A stretch of 64,000 bases of DNA from Bog-473 sp963787485 (GTDB taxonomy: Bacteria; Actinomycetota; Acidimicrobiia; Acidimicrobiales; RAAP-2). Under the pieces are notes generated by a model. It had not been told where the DNA came from. It saw only the letters and a list, made by a program, of their open reading frames with translations, and ran no database searches. Where the stretch lies: NCBI GenBank assembly GCA_963787485.1, contig CAWBDF010000003.1, positions 1-64,000 on the forward strand. The letters are read 5' to 3'. Below are positions 9,433-18,200 of the stretch, piece by piece (position 1 is the first letter of the stretch; each line of letters begins with the position of its first letter). The position numbers were made by a program, and so were the translations under genes.

Positions 9433-11921
9433 AGGCCGTGATCATGGCGGGCGGCGAGGGCACCCGCCTGCGCCCTCAGACCTCGAACCTGCCCAAGCCC
9501 ATGCTCCCGTTGGTCGGGCGTCCGATGATGGAGCACATCGTGTCGTTGTTGCGGCGCCATGGGATCACCGACATCGTCGTCACCGTCGCCTTCCTGCCCA
9601 ACACCATCCGGTCGTACTTCGGCGACGGCAGCGAGCTCGGGGTGCGCATGGTCTACGCCACCGAGGAGTCCCCCCTCGGCACCGCAGGCTCCGTTCGCAA
9701 CGCGCGCGCGCAGCTGACCGAGCGCTTCCTGGTGATCTCGGGTGACGTCCTCACCGACATCGATCTCTCCTCGGTGATCGCCTTCCACGAGAAGAACCGG
9801 GCCGCGGCCACGCTCGCGTTGTGCGCCGTGGAGAACCCGCTCGAGTTCGGCATCGTGATCACCCGCGAGGACGGGAGCATCGAGCGGTTCTTGGAGAAGC
9901 CGGGGTGGGGCCAGGTGTTCAGCGACACCATCAACACCGGTATCTACGTCCTCGAGCCCGAGATCTTCGACCGGATTCCTGGGGGGCGGTCCGTCGACTT
10001 CTCCGGTGAGGTGTTCCCGGCAGTGCTCGAAGCGGGTGAGCCGCTGTACGGGTACGTGGCCGACGGCTACTGGGAGGACGTGGGCACCACGGCGGCGTAT
10101 CTCAAGGCGCACCGGGACATCTTGGACGGCAGGGTCCAGGTGGACGTCTCGGGCTTCGAGCTACGTCCGGGGATCTGGGTGGGGAAGGGATCGTCCATCG
10201 ACCCGTCGGTCCACATTGAGGGTCCGGCGTTCATCGGGGAGAACTGCACCATCGACCGGGACGTCCGTCTCGGCGCGTACTCAACGGTGGGCGCCAATAC
10301 ACAAGTGGCCGAGCGCGCGGAGATCGAGCGTGCTGTCATCGGCGAGAACTCCTACTTGGGCCCCTCGGCGAGGGTGGAGGGAGCGGTGCTCGGTCGTTCC
10401 TGTGACGTCCGCAAAGGGGCCCGGATCGAGCCCGGGGTCGTGGTCGGGGAAGGGTGCCTGATCGGCTCGCAGGCCGAGATCCGGGGCGACGTGAAGGTCT
10501 ACCCGTACAAGGTTGTCGAGGCGGCAGCCCAGGTCAACGCCTCCATCGTGTGGGAGTCGGGGGGCTCACGCACCCTCTTCGGCTCGGAAGGGGTGCAGGG
10601 GATCGCCAACGTCGACGTGAGCCCGGAGCTGGCCGTGCGGCTGGCCAAGGCCTGGGCGTCGAGCTTCGAAAAAGGCTCTTTCATCACCGCCTCGCGCGAC
10701 ACCAGCCGGATCGCGAGGGTCCTCAAGCGCGCCCTCATGGTCGGGTGCAATTCCGTCGGCGTCAACGTGTACGACCTGGAACTGGCCACGGTGCCCGTGA
10801 CGAAGCACCACGTGCGCAGCCGGGCAAACCGCGCCGGGCTGACGGTACGGCTGAGCCCCGACGATCCCCAGTCCGTGGTGATCCGCTTCTTCGACGAACG
10901 GGGCATCGACCTGTCCGAGGGCGATCGGCGCCGGGTGGAGCGCCTCTACCACCGTGAAGAGTTCCGGCGGGTGACGGCGGGCGACATCGGCGACATCGAC
11001 TTCGCACCCCGGACGATTGAGCTCTACACCGCCGACATGGTGGAGGCCTTCGGGCTGCACCAGAGAGTGGGCCGAGAGGTGAAGCTGGTCCTCGACCTGT
11101 CGTACGGCGCGGCCAGCTTCGTCATGCCCAACTTGTTGGCCAAGGTGGGCGCAGACGTGCTGAGCATCAACCCTTACGCACAGACACCGGGGATGATCTC
11201 CGTCGATCGGATCGTGAGCGAGGCGAAGGTGGCGGACACCGTGCGCATCTCGGGCGCCGACCTCGGAGCGGTGATCGACGCGGGAGGTGAGCGGCTCACC
11301 CTGATCGATGGCAGGGGCCGGGTGTTGAGCGACGACGAGGCCGTCATGGTGTTCCTCGACCTCTCGACCGCGGCGGGTGACGTTGCCCGTGTCGCTCTTC
11401 CGGTGACGGTCAGCGACCGGGCACTGCGGTTGTGCGCGCTCCGGGGCGCCGAGGTGGTGCGGGCCCCGCTCTCGTCCTCGGCCCTGCTGGAGATCGCGGC
11501 CAGCGGCGGCATCGCGTTTGCCTCGGACCGCCGAGGGGGCTACGTGTTCCCGGATTTCCTCCCCGCCTTCGACGGGGCGGCCGCTTTGGCCCGGCTGGTG
11601 ACCCTGCTCGGGAAAGCTGACGTCACCGTGGCCGGGCTGGTCGACGCCATGCCGCCCATGCCGGTCGTCCACCATGAGGTGGCGACCCCTTTCGAGCAGA
11701 AGGGGCTCATCATGCGAACGCTGATGGAGCAGGTCAGCGACGAGGGGGCCCGCGTGGAGCTGGTCGACGGGATCAAGGTGCTGGCCGACGCCGGGTGGGC
11801 CCTGGTGGTCCCCGACCCCGAGGATCCCGTCACTCATGTCTGGGCGGAGGGAGCCGACCACGCCGCGTCTGAGGCCCTCGCCGCAGCCTACGTCGAACGG
11901 GTGCGCGCCATCGAGGGCTAG
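9429..11921 (+). CDS. Mannose-1-phosphate guanylyltransferase / phosphomannomutase-like fusion
   Basis: An 830-residue fusion. Residues 1-235 are a nucleotidyltransferase with AGGEGTRLRPQT, LPKPMLPLVGRPMMEH, ISGDVLTD and GYWEDVGT, so it should make an NDP-sugar (GDP-mannose is likely). Residues ~245-370 are left-handed beta-helix hexapeptide repeats. Residues ~375-830 resemble a phosphohexomutase, but the usual catalytic-serine loop (SASHNP-like) is not present: the equivalent stretches read FITASRDTSRIARVL and LSPDDPQSVVIRFFDERG. The mutase half may be regulatory or act differently. Such fusions with a degenerate mutase half occur in actinobacteria and cyanobacteria. It overlaps pgsA by 4 bp, linking lipid head-group and glycan precursor synthesis. 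Confidence 0.9.
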   Translation: MKAVIMAGGEGTRLRPQTSNLPKPMLPLVGRPMMEHIVSLLRRHGITDIVVTVAFLPNTIRSYFGDGSELGVRMVYATEESPLGTAGSVRNARAQLTERFLVISGDVLTDIDLSSVIAFHEKNRAAATLALCAVENPLEFGIVITREDGSIERFLEKPGWGQVFSDTINTGIYVLEPEIFDRIPGGRSVDFSGEVFPAVLEAGEPLYGYVADGYWEDVGTTAAYLKAHRDILDGRVQVDVSGFELRPGIWVGKGSSIDPSVHIEGPAFIGENCTIDRDVRLGAYSTVGANTQVAERAEIERAVIGENSYLGPSARVEGAVLGRSCDVRKGARIEPGVVVGEGCLIGSQAEIRGDVKVYPYKVVEAAAQVNASIVWESGGSRTLFGSEGVQGIANVDVSPELAVRLAKAWASSFEKGSFITASRDTSRIARVLKRALMVGCNSVGVNVYDLELATVPVTKHHVRSRANRAGLTVRLSPDDPQSVVIRFFDERGIDLSEGDRRRVERLYHREEFRRVTAGDIGDIDFAPRTIELYTADMVEAFGLHQRVGREVKLVLDLSYGAASFVMPNLLAKVGADVLSINPYAQTPGMISVDRIVSEAKVADTVRISGADLGAVIDAGGERLTLIDGRGRVLSDDEAVMVFLDLSTAAGDVARVALPVTVSDRALRLCALRGAEVVRAPLSSSALLEIAASGGIAFASDRRGGYVFPDFLPAFDGAAALARLVTLLGKADVTVAGLVDAMPPMPVVHHEVATPFEQKGLIMRTLMEQVSDEGARVELVDGIKVLADAGWALVVPDPEDPVTHVWAEGADHAASEALAAAYVERVRAIEG

Positions 11922-11924
11922 GGT
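11919..11924 (+). promoter_or_regulatory. -10 element (TAGGGT) upstream of gcvH
   Basis: TAGGGT overlaps the stop of the preceding fusion gene and ends 8 nt before the gcvH ATG. Confidence 0.45.
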
Positions 11925-11932
11925 CGCCCCCC

Positions 11933-12313
11933 ATGGATATTCCCGACGGCCTGCGGTATTCGCCCGACCACGAATGGGTTCGCGTGGAAGGCGCCACGGT
12001 GAGAGTGGGTGTCACCGACTACGCACAGGACGCGCTCGGGGACATCGTCTTCGTCGACCTGCCCGCCGTGGGGAGCACGGTGGAAGCCGGAGGGCAGCTC
12101 GGCGAAGTGGAGTCGACCAAGTCGGTATCGGAGATCTACGCGCCGCTGGCCGGCACGGTCACCGCCGTGAACGACTCCCTGGCGGACGGGCCCGAACAGA
12201 TCAACCAGGATCCGTACGGCAAGGGCTGGATCTGCGAGCTGGAGCTCGCCCCGGGCGCCGACCCGGGAAACCTGCTGGACGCCGACGCCTACCGTGACCT
12301 CATCGCGGAGTGA
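11933..12313 (+). CDS. gcvH: Glycine cleavage system H protein
   Basis: The lipoyl carrier of the glycine cleavage system, shuttling the methylamine group between the P, T and L proteins. The lipoylated lysine is Lys63 in the motif GEVESTKSVSEIYAP. The N-terminus RYSPDHEWVRVEG and the C-terminal DPYGKGWICELE are family hallmarks. Length (126 aa) is normal. It heads the garA/MerR/nuclease cluster, matching mycobacterial order (gcvH, garA, Rv1828, Rv1829), while gcvT and gcvP lie 15 kb downstream here. Confidence 0.97.
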   Translation: MDIPDGLRYSPDHEWVRVEGATVRVGVTDYAQDALGDIVFVDLPAVGSTVEAGGQLGEVESTKSVSEIYAPLAGTVTAVNDSLADGPEQINQDPYGKGWICELELAPGADPGNLLDADAYRDLIAE

Positions 12314-12363
12314 GCAGGCCGGGGAGGGCCCTGCCGCCAAGGAACGCAGGGGGCGCGGTGGAC

Positions 12364-12369
12364 TACCGT
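12364..12369 (+). promoter_or_regulatory. -10-like element (TACCGT), leaderless start at 12377
   Basis: TACCGT ends 7 nt before the garA GTG, with no Shine-Dalgarno sequence between. Confidence 0.45.
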
Positions 12370-12376
12370 TGGCTGC

Positions 12377-12847
12377 GTGTTCTGTCACAACTGCGGGCAC
12401 AAGAACCCGGAGGGCGTCAACTTCTGCTCGTCGTGCGGGCACCCGCTGCTCGCCGATGGGGATGACGCGACAATCACGCTGCTCCCCACCGACGACCTCG
12501 AATCGGGGGAGGAGCACCCCGATGTCACCTTGGTCGAGGTGCCGCACGGCTCCGGCGTGCTCGTGGTGACCCGCGGGCCGAACATCGGGGCTCGCTACCT
12601 CTTGGGTGAGGCGGTGGTGCGGGCGGGTCGCCACCCCGAGAGCGACATCTTCTTGGACGACATCACCGTGTCCCGCCGGCACGCGGAGATCTCACCCGCG
12701 GGCAGTGGCCACGCCGTGCGGGACGTGGGCTCGTTGAACGGAACGTACGTCAACCGGGAGCGGATCGACGACGTGCGCCTCTCTCCCGGCGACGAGGTCC
12801 AGATCGGCAAATTCAAGCTCGTCTACCTGGTGGCGGGGAACGAGTGA
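12377..12847 (+). CDS. garA: FHA-domain regulator with zinc ribbon (GarA-like)
   Basis: A 156-residue phosphothreonine-binding regulator. An N-terminal zinc ribbon has Cys3, Cys6, Cys17 and Cys20; most mycobacterial-type GarA proteins lack this. The FHA domain spans about 68-150 with GRHPESDIFLDD, SRRHAEI (99-105) and GSLNGTYVN (118-126). Threonines in DDATITLLPTDD (~29-40) sit where GarA carries its kinase-target threonines. GarA controls 2-oxoglutarate metabolism (ketoglutarate decarboxylase, glutamate dehydrogenase) by binding enzymes or its own phosphothreonine. Neighbours gcvH and the Rv1828-like MerR gene support the assignment. The stop overlaps the next start (GTGA). KorAB, also a 2-oxoglutarate enzyme, is 5 kb upstream. 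Confidence 0.88.
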   Translation: MFCHNCGHKNPEGVNFCSSCGHPLLADGDDATITLLPTDDLESGEEHPDVTLVEVPHGSGVLVVTRGPNIGARYLLGEAVVRAGRHPESDIFLDDITVSRRHAEISPAGSGHAVRDVGSLNGTYVNRERIDDVRLSPGDEVQIGKFKLVYLVAGNE

Positions 12848-13986
12848 GCAACCGCACGTACCTCTCCATCGGCGACGTCCTCACCCTGCTGAGGGAGGAG
12901 TTTCCCGACGTCACCATCTCGAAGATCCGCTTCCTCGAGAGTCAGGGCCTGGTGAACCCCGAGCGTTCCCCGTCTGGCTACCGCAAGTTCTTCGAACACG
13001 ACGTGGAGCGCCTGCGCTGGGTGCTCCGCCAACAGCGGGAGCACTTCCTGCCCCTCAAGGTAATTCGGGACCGCCTGGAGGACGGGGAGCTCGAAGCGTT
13101 GGGAGCGGACCTCCCCAACGGCAAACCACCGCCCCGGCATGCCCCAACCCAGGCTGCGGCCAGGGTCTCCGCCGTGGCCACCGTGCAGGTGGAGAAGGAC
13201 AAGCCCACCAAGGCCGACCAGGAGGCGATGGCCCGGATCCTGGCCGACGCGTCACGCCGAACGGCACGCCGACCCGATGAGGTGCTCGGGAGCCAGGGAC
13301 CCGAGGTGGTCGCCGAGGTGGGAGGCCGTGCGACGGGCAGGCCGACGGCCTCGGCCTCGAAGAAGACCGGTCCGGACACCGCCGGCGCGGGCGGTGCGAC
13401 AGGTGGCCGAGGCACCGGTGGGGACGGCGGGCGGAACGGGACACCGACGACAGGCCCGGGGGGCGAGCGTGCCGCCAGTGGGCGTTCGGGGCCGTCGGAG
13501 ACCGGGGGTGGCACGGCAACTCCGCCGCCCGTCGCTCCAGCCCCGGCGGGCGCAACGAAGAGGGCGTCGGGTCGGACCAGCCGGGCCACGGTGGGTGAGA
13601 CGACCGGTGCCAGCCTGACGCTTCGCGAGCTGTGCTCGGCCACCGGGCTGTCGGCCGACGAAGTGGCCGGGCTGCAGTCGTTCGGACTGATTGAGTCCGT
13701 GTCGGTGGCCGGCATCGAAACTTTCGACGAGGATGCCGTCACCGTGGCCAACCTGGCCGCGGCCTTCCGCGTCTACGGGATCGAGCCTCGCCACCTGCGT
13801 CTCTACCGCAACGCCGTCGACCGGGAGTTCGGTTTGATAGAGCAGGTCGTCATCCCACTGCTGCGGCAGCGGAACCCCGAGGCCCGCCAGCGGGCGGTGG
13901 AGGGCGCCGACGAGCTGGCCTCCTTGGGGGAATCCATGCGGACCACCCTTCTTCGCCTCGCTCTGCGGCGGCATCTGGGCGGGTGA
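12844..13986 (+). CDS. ftsR: MerR-family regulator, FtsR/Rv1828-like
   Basis: A 380-residue MerR-type DNA-binding protein. Residues 1-80 form the winged helix: YLSIGDVLTLLREEFPDVTI, then SKIRFLESQGLVNPERSPSG and YRKFFEHDVERLRWVLRQQR, very like mycobacterial Rv1828 and corynebacterial FtsR. A long Gly/Pro/Thr-rich linker follows (~95-250), longer than in most homologues. The C-terminal domain (~255-380) has LTLRELCSATGLSADEVAGL and an effector-type helical bundle. FtsR activates ftsZ in Corynebacterium; the target here is unknown. Start GTG overlaps the garA stop by 4 bp, so the two are co-translated. Confidence 0.86.
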   Translation: MSNRTYLSIGDVLTLLREEFPDVTISKIRFLESQGLVNPERSPSGYRKFFEHDVERLRWVLRQQREHFLPLKVIRDRLEDGELEALGADLPNGKPPPRHAPTQAAARVSAVATVQVEKDKPTKADQEAMARILADASRRTARRPDEVLGSQGPEVVAEVGGRATGRPTASASKKTGPDTAGAGGATGGRGTGGDGGRNGTPTTGPGGERAASGRSGPSETGGGTATPPPVAPAPAGATKRASGRTSRATVGETTGASLTLRELCSATGLSADEVAGLQSFGLIESVSVAGIETFDEDAVTVANLAAAFRVYGIEPRHLRLYRNAVDREFGLIEQVVIPLLRQRNPEARQRAVEGADELASLGESMRTTLLRLALRRHLGG

Positions 13987-14007
13987 CGCGCCGGCGGCGG
14001 CGGGCGC

Positions 14008-14013
14008 TACATT
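14008..14013 (+). promoter_or_regulatory. -10 element (TACATT), leaderless start at 14020
   Basis: TACATT ends 6 nt before the ATG of the bifunctional-nuclease gene and lies in a 33-bp gap after ftsR. Confidence 0.6.
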
Positions 14014-14019
14014 TCAGGC

Positions 14020-14520
14020 ATGGTCCGTGTGCTGCTCCGAGCCGTCAGGGTGGACCTGCAGTCCAGCACGCCGGTGCTGCTCCTGCAGGAGAGCGAGGGC
14101 GAGGGGCGCACGCTGCCCATCTTCATCGGGAGCCCTGAGGCCACGGCCATCGCATACGCGCTCCAGGGTGTCGTGATGCCCAGACCGCTCACCCACGACC
14201 TCATGAGGGACATGCTCGGCGCGTTGGGGGTCGAGGTCGAGCGAGTGATCATCACGGAGTTGCGCGCGCAGACCTACTACGCAGAGCTGCATCTGGTACA
14301 CGGCGAAGAGCGCATCGTGGTGTCGAGCCGACCTTCAGACGCCGTGGCCGTCGCGGTACGCACCGAGTCACCGCTGTTCGTCTCCGACGACCTGATGGAT
14401 TCCGAAGGGATCCTCTTGGCCCTCGACTCCGAGGACGACGATGACGACACACCCGACGAGCTCGTCGGGCAATTCCGCCAGTTTCTCGACTCCGTCCGCC
14501 CGGAGGACTTCGAGGGGTGA
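14020..14520 (+). CDS. Bifunctional nuclease family protein (DUF151)
   Basis: A 166-residue DUF151/BFN-domain protein, homologue of mycobacterial Rv1829. Motifs include VLLLQESEGEGRTLPIFIG near the N-terminus, EATAIAYALQGVVMPRPLTHDLM and SRPSDAVAVAVRTESPLFV, the last being a family signature. Family members have been reported with weak DNase and RNase activity; catalytic residues are not well defined. A C-terminal acidic tail (DSEDDDDDTPDE) is seen. It follows ftsR and overlaps the lipoprotein gene by 4 bp. Confidence 0.92.
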   Translation: MVRVLLRAVRVDLQSSTPVLLLQESEGEGRTLPIFIGSPEATAIAYALQGVVMPRPLTHDLMRDMLGALGVEVERVIITELRAQTYYAELHLVHGEERIVVSSRPSDAVAVAVRTESPLFVSDDLMDSEGILLALDSEDDDDDTPDELVGQFRQFLDSVRPEDFEG

Positions 14521-15128
14521 CCTTGCCGCGGTGGGCGCTCGCCCTGGTGGCGTGCGCCGGCCTCGCATTCGCGGCCTGCGGGGGGACGCCCGCGACCACG
14601 TCGAAGGGCACGGCGCCCCGGTCGTCGACGTCGTCCAGCTCGACATCCTCCTCGACGGTTCCGCCCTCGACCTCCTCGTCGTCGACGTCGACCGTCGTGT
14701 CGACAACCTCGTGCGCGCAGGTCGCGGGCGCCTCGGGTTCCTCTGAAGGGGCTGCCGGCACCATCACCGGGTTCATCACCGTCACCAACTCGGGCTCCCG
14801 GCCGTGCGCGCTCGACGGCTACCCGACCATGGCGCTGTTCTCGGGGAGCGGCGCGCCATTGACCGTCATCGTCGTCGACGGGCTCACGGTCTCGCTCACC
14901 CCGCCGGCCAACGCCCCACCGGCGTCGGTCACGCTCGCGCCCTCGGCCGCGGCGCGCTTCGCCTACCAATTCTCCGACGTGCCGAGCGGGTCAGAGACGA
15001 GCTGTCCAGCGTCGGAGGTGGCCACCGTGACCATGCCCGGCGCGTCCGCCTCATCTCCGACGTTCCGACTGGCCATCGCCCCCTGCGACAACGGGACGAT
15101 CAGAGTGTCTCCGGTGTTCGCTGGCTGA
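14517..15128 (+). CDS. Secreted lipoprotein, DUF4232-like
   Basis: A 203-residue predicted lipoprotein. The signal peptide (1-20) ends in the lipobox-like AFAACG, giving a lipidated Cys near residue 21. A Ser/Thr-rich linker (~25-70) spaces the domain from the membrane. The rest (TGFITVTNSGSRPCALDGYP, LAPSAAARFAYQFSDVP, paired cysteines) resembles the DUF4232 beta-sandwich of actinobacterial cell-surface proteins. Function unknown. Start GTG overlaps the preceding stop (GTGA). Its 3' end overlaps the convergent reductase gene by 29 bp. Confidence 0.75.
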   Translation: MTLPRWALALVACAGLAFAACGGTPATTSKGTAPRSSTSSSSTSSSTVPPSTSSSSTSTVVSTTSCAQVAGASGSSEGAAGTITGFITVTNSGSRPCALDGYPTMALFSGSGAPLTVIVVDGLTVSLTPPANAPPASVTLAPSAAARFAYQFSDVPSGSETSCPASEVATVTMPGASASSPTFRLAIAPCDNGTIRVSPVFAG

Positions 15129-16158
15129 GGTCGGGGCTGTCGCGGCCGCCAGGTCGCACCAGAATCCGGCCGCGTACCGCGGCGTCGAGCACGCGGTCGA
15201 GCGCGCCGGTCAGGCCCTCGAGCGCGATCTCTTCGAGCACCATCTCCTCGCAGCAGTCCAGCGGGAAGGTCTCGGGCATGTCCACCCAGGCCGACCGTCG
15301 TTCACCGATCGGTGTGGACACGGTGTCGATTCCCAAGAGCGCCACCCCGCGGACGATGAACGGGTACACGGTGGTGGACAGTTCGTTCCCACCCGCCACG
15401 CCGCTCGCTGCCACGGCCCCGCCGTAGCGGACGGTTCGCAACGCCTGCGAGAGAGCGTCGCCGCCCACACAGTCGACCACGCCGGCCCAGCGCGCCGGGC
15501 CCAGGGCGCGGCCGTCGTCCTCGGTGAACTGACGTCCCACCACCTGAGCCGCACCGAGGCGCGCCAGGTAGTCGCGCTCAGTCGACTTGCCCGTGGACGC
15601 CACCACTTCGAATCCGGCGTGAGCCAGGAGCGCGACCGCCGCGCTGCCGACTCCCCCCGACGCACCGGTGACCAGCACGGGCCCATCACCCGGCGCGATG
15701 CCGTGGCCGAGCAGCCTGCGCATGGCGACGAGTGCCGTGAACCCGGCGACACCGATGATCGTCGCGTCGCGGCAACTGAGTGCGTCGGGGAGCGGCACCA
15801 CCCACTCCGCGGGTACCCACGCGTAGGCCGCAAAGCCTCCGTGGCGGGCCACGCCGAGGTCGTAGCCCTGCACCAGCACCCGGCGACCGGTTGCGAAGTC
15901 GCCGCACGAGCTTTGGACCACGGTCCCGGCCAGCTCGACTCCGGGCACGAGCGGCCAACAGGTCGCCACGCGTGTGCCAGGCCGCGTGACCAACGCGTCC
16001 TTGTAGTTGACCGCGGACCATTCGACGCGGACCAGTACGTCGCCCGGTGGCAGGTCCCCAGCGGTGAGCTCCACGACCGCGGGACGGATCACCGCGCCTG
16101 CTTTCGAGAGCAGGTAGGCCGGAAATCGGTCCTGCCCGGAGCGCGATGCGCTGTCCAT
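15100..16158 (-). CDS. AcuI-type zinc-free alcohol dehydrogenase / acrylyl-CoA reductase family
   Basis: A medium-chain dehydrogenase/reductase of the YhdH/AcuI group, which reduces acrylyl-CoA-like enoyl compounds with NADPH. Visible motifs are VEWSAVNYKDALVT, LVPGVELAGTVV, VLVTGASGGVGSAAVALLA (the NADPH-binding Rossmann loop) and VDCVGGDALSQALRTVRYGG. The catalytic zinc cysteine of classical alcohol dehydrogenases is absent, as in AcuI. I chose ATG 16158 (MDSASRSGQ) because the longer in-frame start at 16206 would overlap the divergent peptidase gene and its promoter. The substrate is not determinable from sequence alone. Confidence 0.86.
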   Translation of the reverse strand: MDSASRSGQDRFPAYLLSKAGAVIRPAVVELTAGDLPPGDVLVRVEWSAVNYKDALVTRPGTRVATCWPLVPGVELAGTVVQSSCGDFATGRRVLVQGYDLGVARHGGFAAYAWVPAEWVVPLPDALSCRDATIIGVAGFTALVAMRRLLGHGIAPGDGPVLVTGASGGVGSAAVALLAHAGFEVVASTGKSTERDYLARLGAAQVVGRQFTEDDGRALGPARWAGVVDCVGGDALSQALRTVRYGGAVAASGVAGGNELSTTVYPFIVRGVALLGIDTVSTPIGERRSAWVDMPETFPLDCCEEMVLEEIALEGLTGALDRVLDAAVRGRILVRPGGRDSPDLSQRTPETL

Positions 16159-16186
16159 CTCGCCGGGGCCGTCGGGGACGACCGGG

Positions 16187-16192
16187 TACGTT
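16187..16192 (+). promoter_or_regulatory. -10 element (TACGTT), leaderless start at 16199
   Basis: TACGTT ends 6 nt before the peptidase ATG, inside the 40-bp gap between the divergent genes. Confidence 0.5.
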
Positions 16193-16198
16193 CGGACC

Positions 16199-18127
16199 AT
16201 GGCCACGGAGGAATCGTACGGGCATTGGCCGTCGCCGTTGGCCGCGAGCGACGTGGCGCGTGGAAAGGTCTCCCTCTCGGAGCTCAGCTCGGACGGCGAC
16301 TCGCTCTACTGGCTGGAGTCTCGCCCGGCGGAGGGGGGCCGGGTGGTCCTCGTCCGGGCGGGACCGGAGGGCCGTCGCGACCACTCTCCGGCCACGGTGA
16401 GCATCCGCAGCCGCGTCCACGAGTACGGCGGGGGTGCCGTCTGTCTGGTTCCGGGCCGTTCCCCCGGCGCGTTCGCTTACGTCGATCAGGCGGATCAGCG
16501 GGTGTGGCTCTGCGACGGTGCGTCTGGACCAGTGCCCCTCAGCGCGACCGCCCACGTCGGGGAGGAGCACCGGCACGGCGGGCTCTCGGCGAGCGATGAC
16601 GGAGCCTGGATTCTGTCGGTCCGCGAGACCCATCGCGAGGGTGGGCCACGACCCACGCGGGCGGTGGTCGCGCTGTCGACGCAGGGGGCGCCGGAGGGTG
16701 AGGTGACCCTCTTGGAGGGTCACGGGTTCTATGGCGCACCGCGGGCGGACGCAGCCCTGGCGCGGTTGGCGGTCGTCGTCTGGGATCACCCGAACATGCC
16801 CTGGGACGCATCGAGGCTCCTCGTCGTGTCACTGAGCCGCCAGGACGGGGGTTTGGTCACCTCGGGGGCCGCGTGGGTTGTTGCAGGAGGTCCCGACGAA
16901 TCGGTGGGCCAGCCCCGTTGGGCTCGGGACGGCACGCTGCGCTTCGTGTCGGACCGCCGGGGTTGGTGGCAGCCCTATGCGCACCCCGGTCACCCCGCCA
17001 CGCCAGCGGGTGACGCGGCGGCGTTGAGTGACGTTGCGGCCGAATTTCATGGGCCCGACTGGGTGCTCGGCCTGACGACCATGGCCGAGCTGGCCGATGG
17101 CGCCACGGTGGCCCGCATGACTGCAACGGGGAGCGACGCCGTCGTGGTCTTGGGCGCCGCCGGCGGCACGCCGTGGGCGCTCGATCTCCCGTGCGTCTCG
17201 GTGACGTCCGTGTGCGCCCATGGGGAGGGGTGCGCCGTGATCGGGAGCACGCCAGCGACACCAACCGACGTCTGGGCGTGGACACCCGTTGTCGGCGCTC
17301 GTGCGCTCCGGGGATCGGCCGTGGGCGGGGCGGCCCGGCGCGACGTGGCCGTCGGCGAGCCCTTCACCTTCGCCGGTCGCTCGGGGCGGCGGGTGCACGG
17401 AACCCTGTACCGCCCGACGCCGCAACGGAACGTGACCTCGGGACGGCCACCACTGGTGGTCTGGTGCCACAGCGGGCCAACCTCGGCCTGGCAGGCGGGG
17501 CTCGACCTGTCGGTCCAGTTCTTCACCACGCGAGGATTCGCGGTGGCGGGTGTGGATTACGCCGGCAGCACGGGATACGGGCGGGCCTACCGCTGCTCGC
17601 TGTGGGGTCTCTGGGGCCTCGCCGACGCCGAGGACTGCCTGGATGCCGCGCTGCACCTGGTCGGGCGAGGAGAGGTCGACGCCAGCCGCCTGGCGGTGCG
17701 AGGGTCGAGTGCCGGGGGGATGACTGCGCTCAATGCGCTCGCATCGGGCGAGGGGTTCTCGGCCTGCGTGTCGTGGTACGGGGTCACGGACCTGTTGGCC
17801 CTCGCGGCCACCACGCACGACTTCGAATCGCAGTCCAACGAGCGTCTCGTCGGGCCCTTGCCCGACACTCTCGGCCGCTACCAGGCTCGTTCACCCGTCC
17901 AACGGGCCGCCGACATGCACGGCGCCGTCCTGCTGTTGCACGGGACGGCGGACCTGGTGGTCCCACCGGCGCAGGCACAGCGTTTGCGGGACGCCCTCGA
18001 CGCCGTGGGGACCCGTTGCGACCTGCGGCTCTTCGAGGGGGAGGGCCATGGGTTCCGGCGCGCCGAGACCTTGGAGGCCTGTCTGGAGACCGAGTTGGCC
18101 TTCTACCTCGACGTGCTGGGCTTGTAG
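16199..18127 (+). CDS. S9-family serine peptidase (acylaminoacyl/dipeptidyl peptidase type)
   Basis: A 642-residue prolyl-oligopeptidase-family protein. Residues ~1-380 look like a beta-propeller: SIRSRVHEYGGGAVCLVPG and repeated SDDGAWI- and ARDGTLRFVSDRRGW-type blades. The C-terminal alpha/beta hydrolase has PPLVVWCHSGPTSAWQ, VDYAGSTGYGRAYR, the nucleophile elbow GSSAGG (Ser504), LLHGTADLVVPP (likely catalytic Asp) and EGEGHGFR (likely catalytic His). No signal peptide, so probably cytosolic, cleaving short or acylated peptides. Length is usual. It is divergent from the reductase gene and followed by an unrelated glycosyltransferase. Confidence 0.9.
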   Translation: MATEESYGHWPSPLAASDVARGKVSLSELSSDGDSLYWLESRPAEGGRVVLVRAGPEGRRDHSPATVSIRSRVHEYGGGAVCLVPGRSPGAFAYVDQADQRVWLCDGASGPVPLSATAHVGEEHRHGGLSASDDGAWILSVRETHREGGPRPTRAVVALSTQGAPEGEVTLLEGHGFYGAPRADAALARLAVVVWDHPNMPWDASRLLVVSLSRQDGGLVTSGAAWVVAGGPDESVGQPRWARDGTLRFVSDRRGWWQPYAHPGHPATPAGDAAALSDVAAEFHGPDWVLGLTTMAELADGATVARMTATGSDAVVVLGAAGGTPWALDLPCVSVTSVCAHGEGCAVIGSTPATPTDVWAWTPVVGARALRGSAVGGAARRDVAVGEPFTFAGRSGRRVHGTLYRPTPQRNVTSGRPPLVVWCHSGPTSAWQAGLDLSVQFFTTRGFAVAGVDYAGSTGYGRAYRCSLWGLWGLADAEDCLDAALHLVGRGEVDASRLAVRGSSAGGMTALNALASGEGFSACVSWYGVTDLLALAATTHDFESQSNERLVGPLPDTLGRYQARSPVQRAADMHGAVLLLHGTADLVVPPAQAQRLRDALDAVGTRCDLRLFEGEGHGFRRAETLEACLETELAFYLDVLGL

Positions 18128-18200
18128 CGGCCGGGACCCGTGTGGCCGCCTCGGTCCCGCCTGGTGTGCCAGGCTGTTTGGACACCATGGCTCTTCGGTT

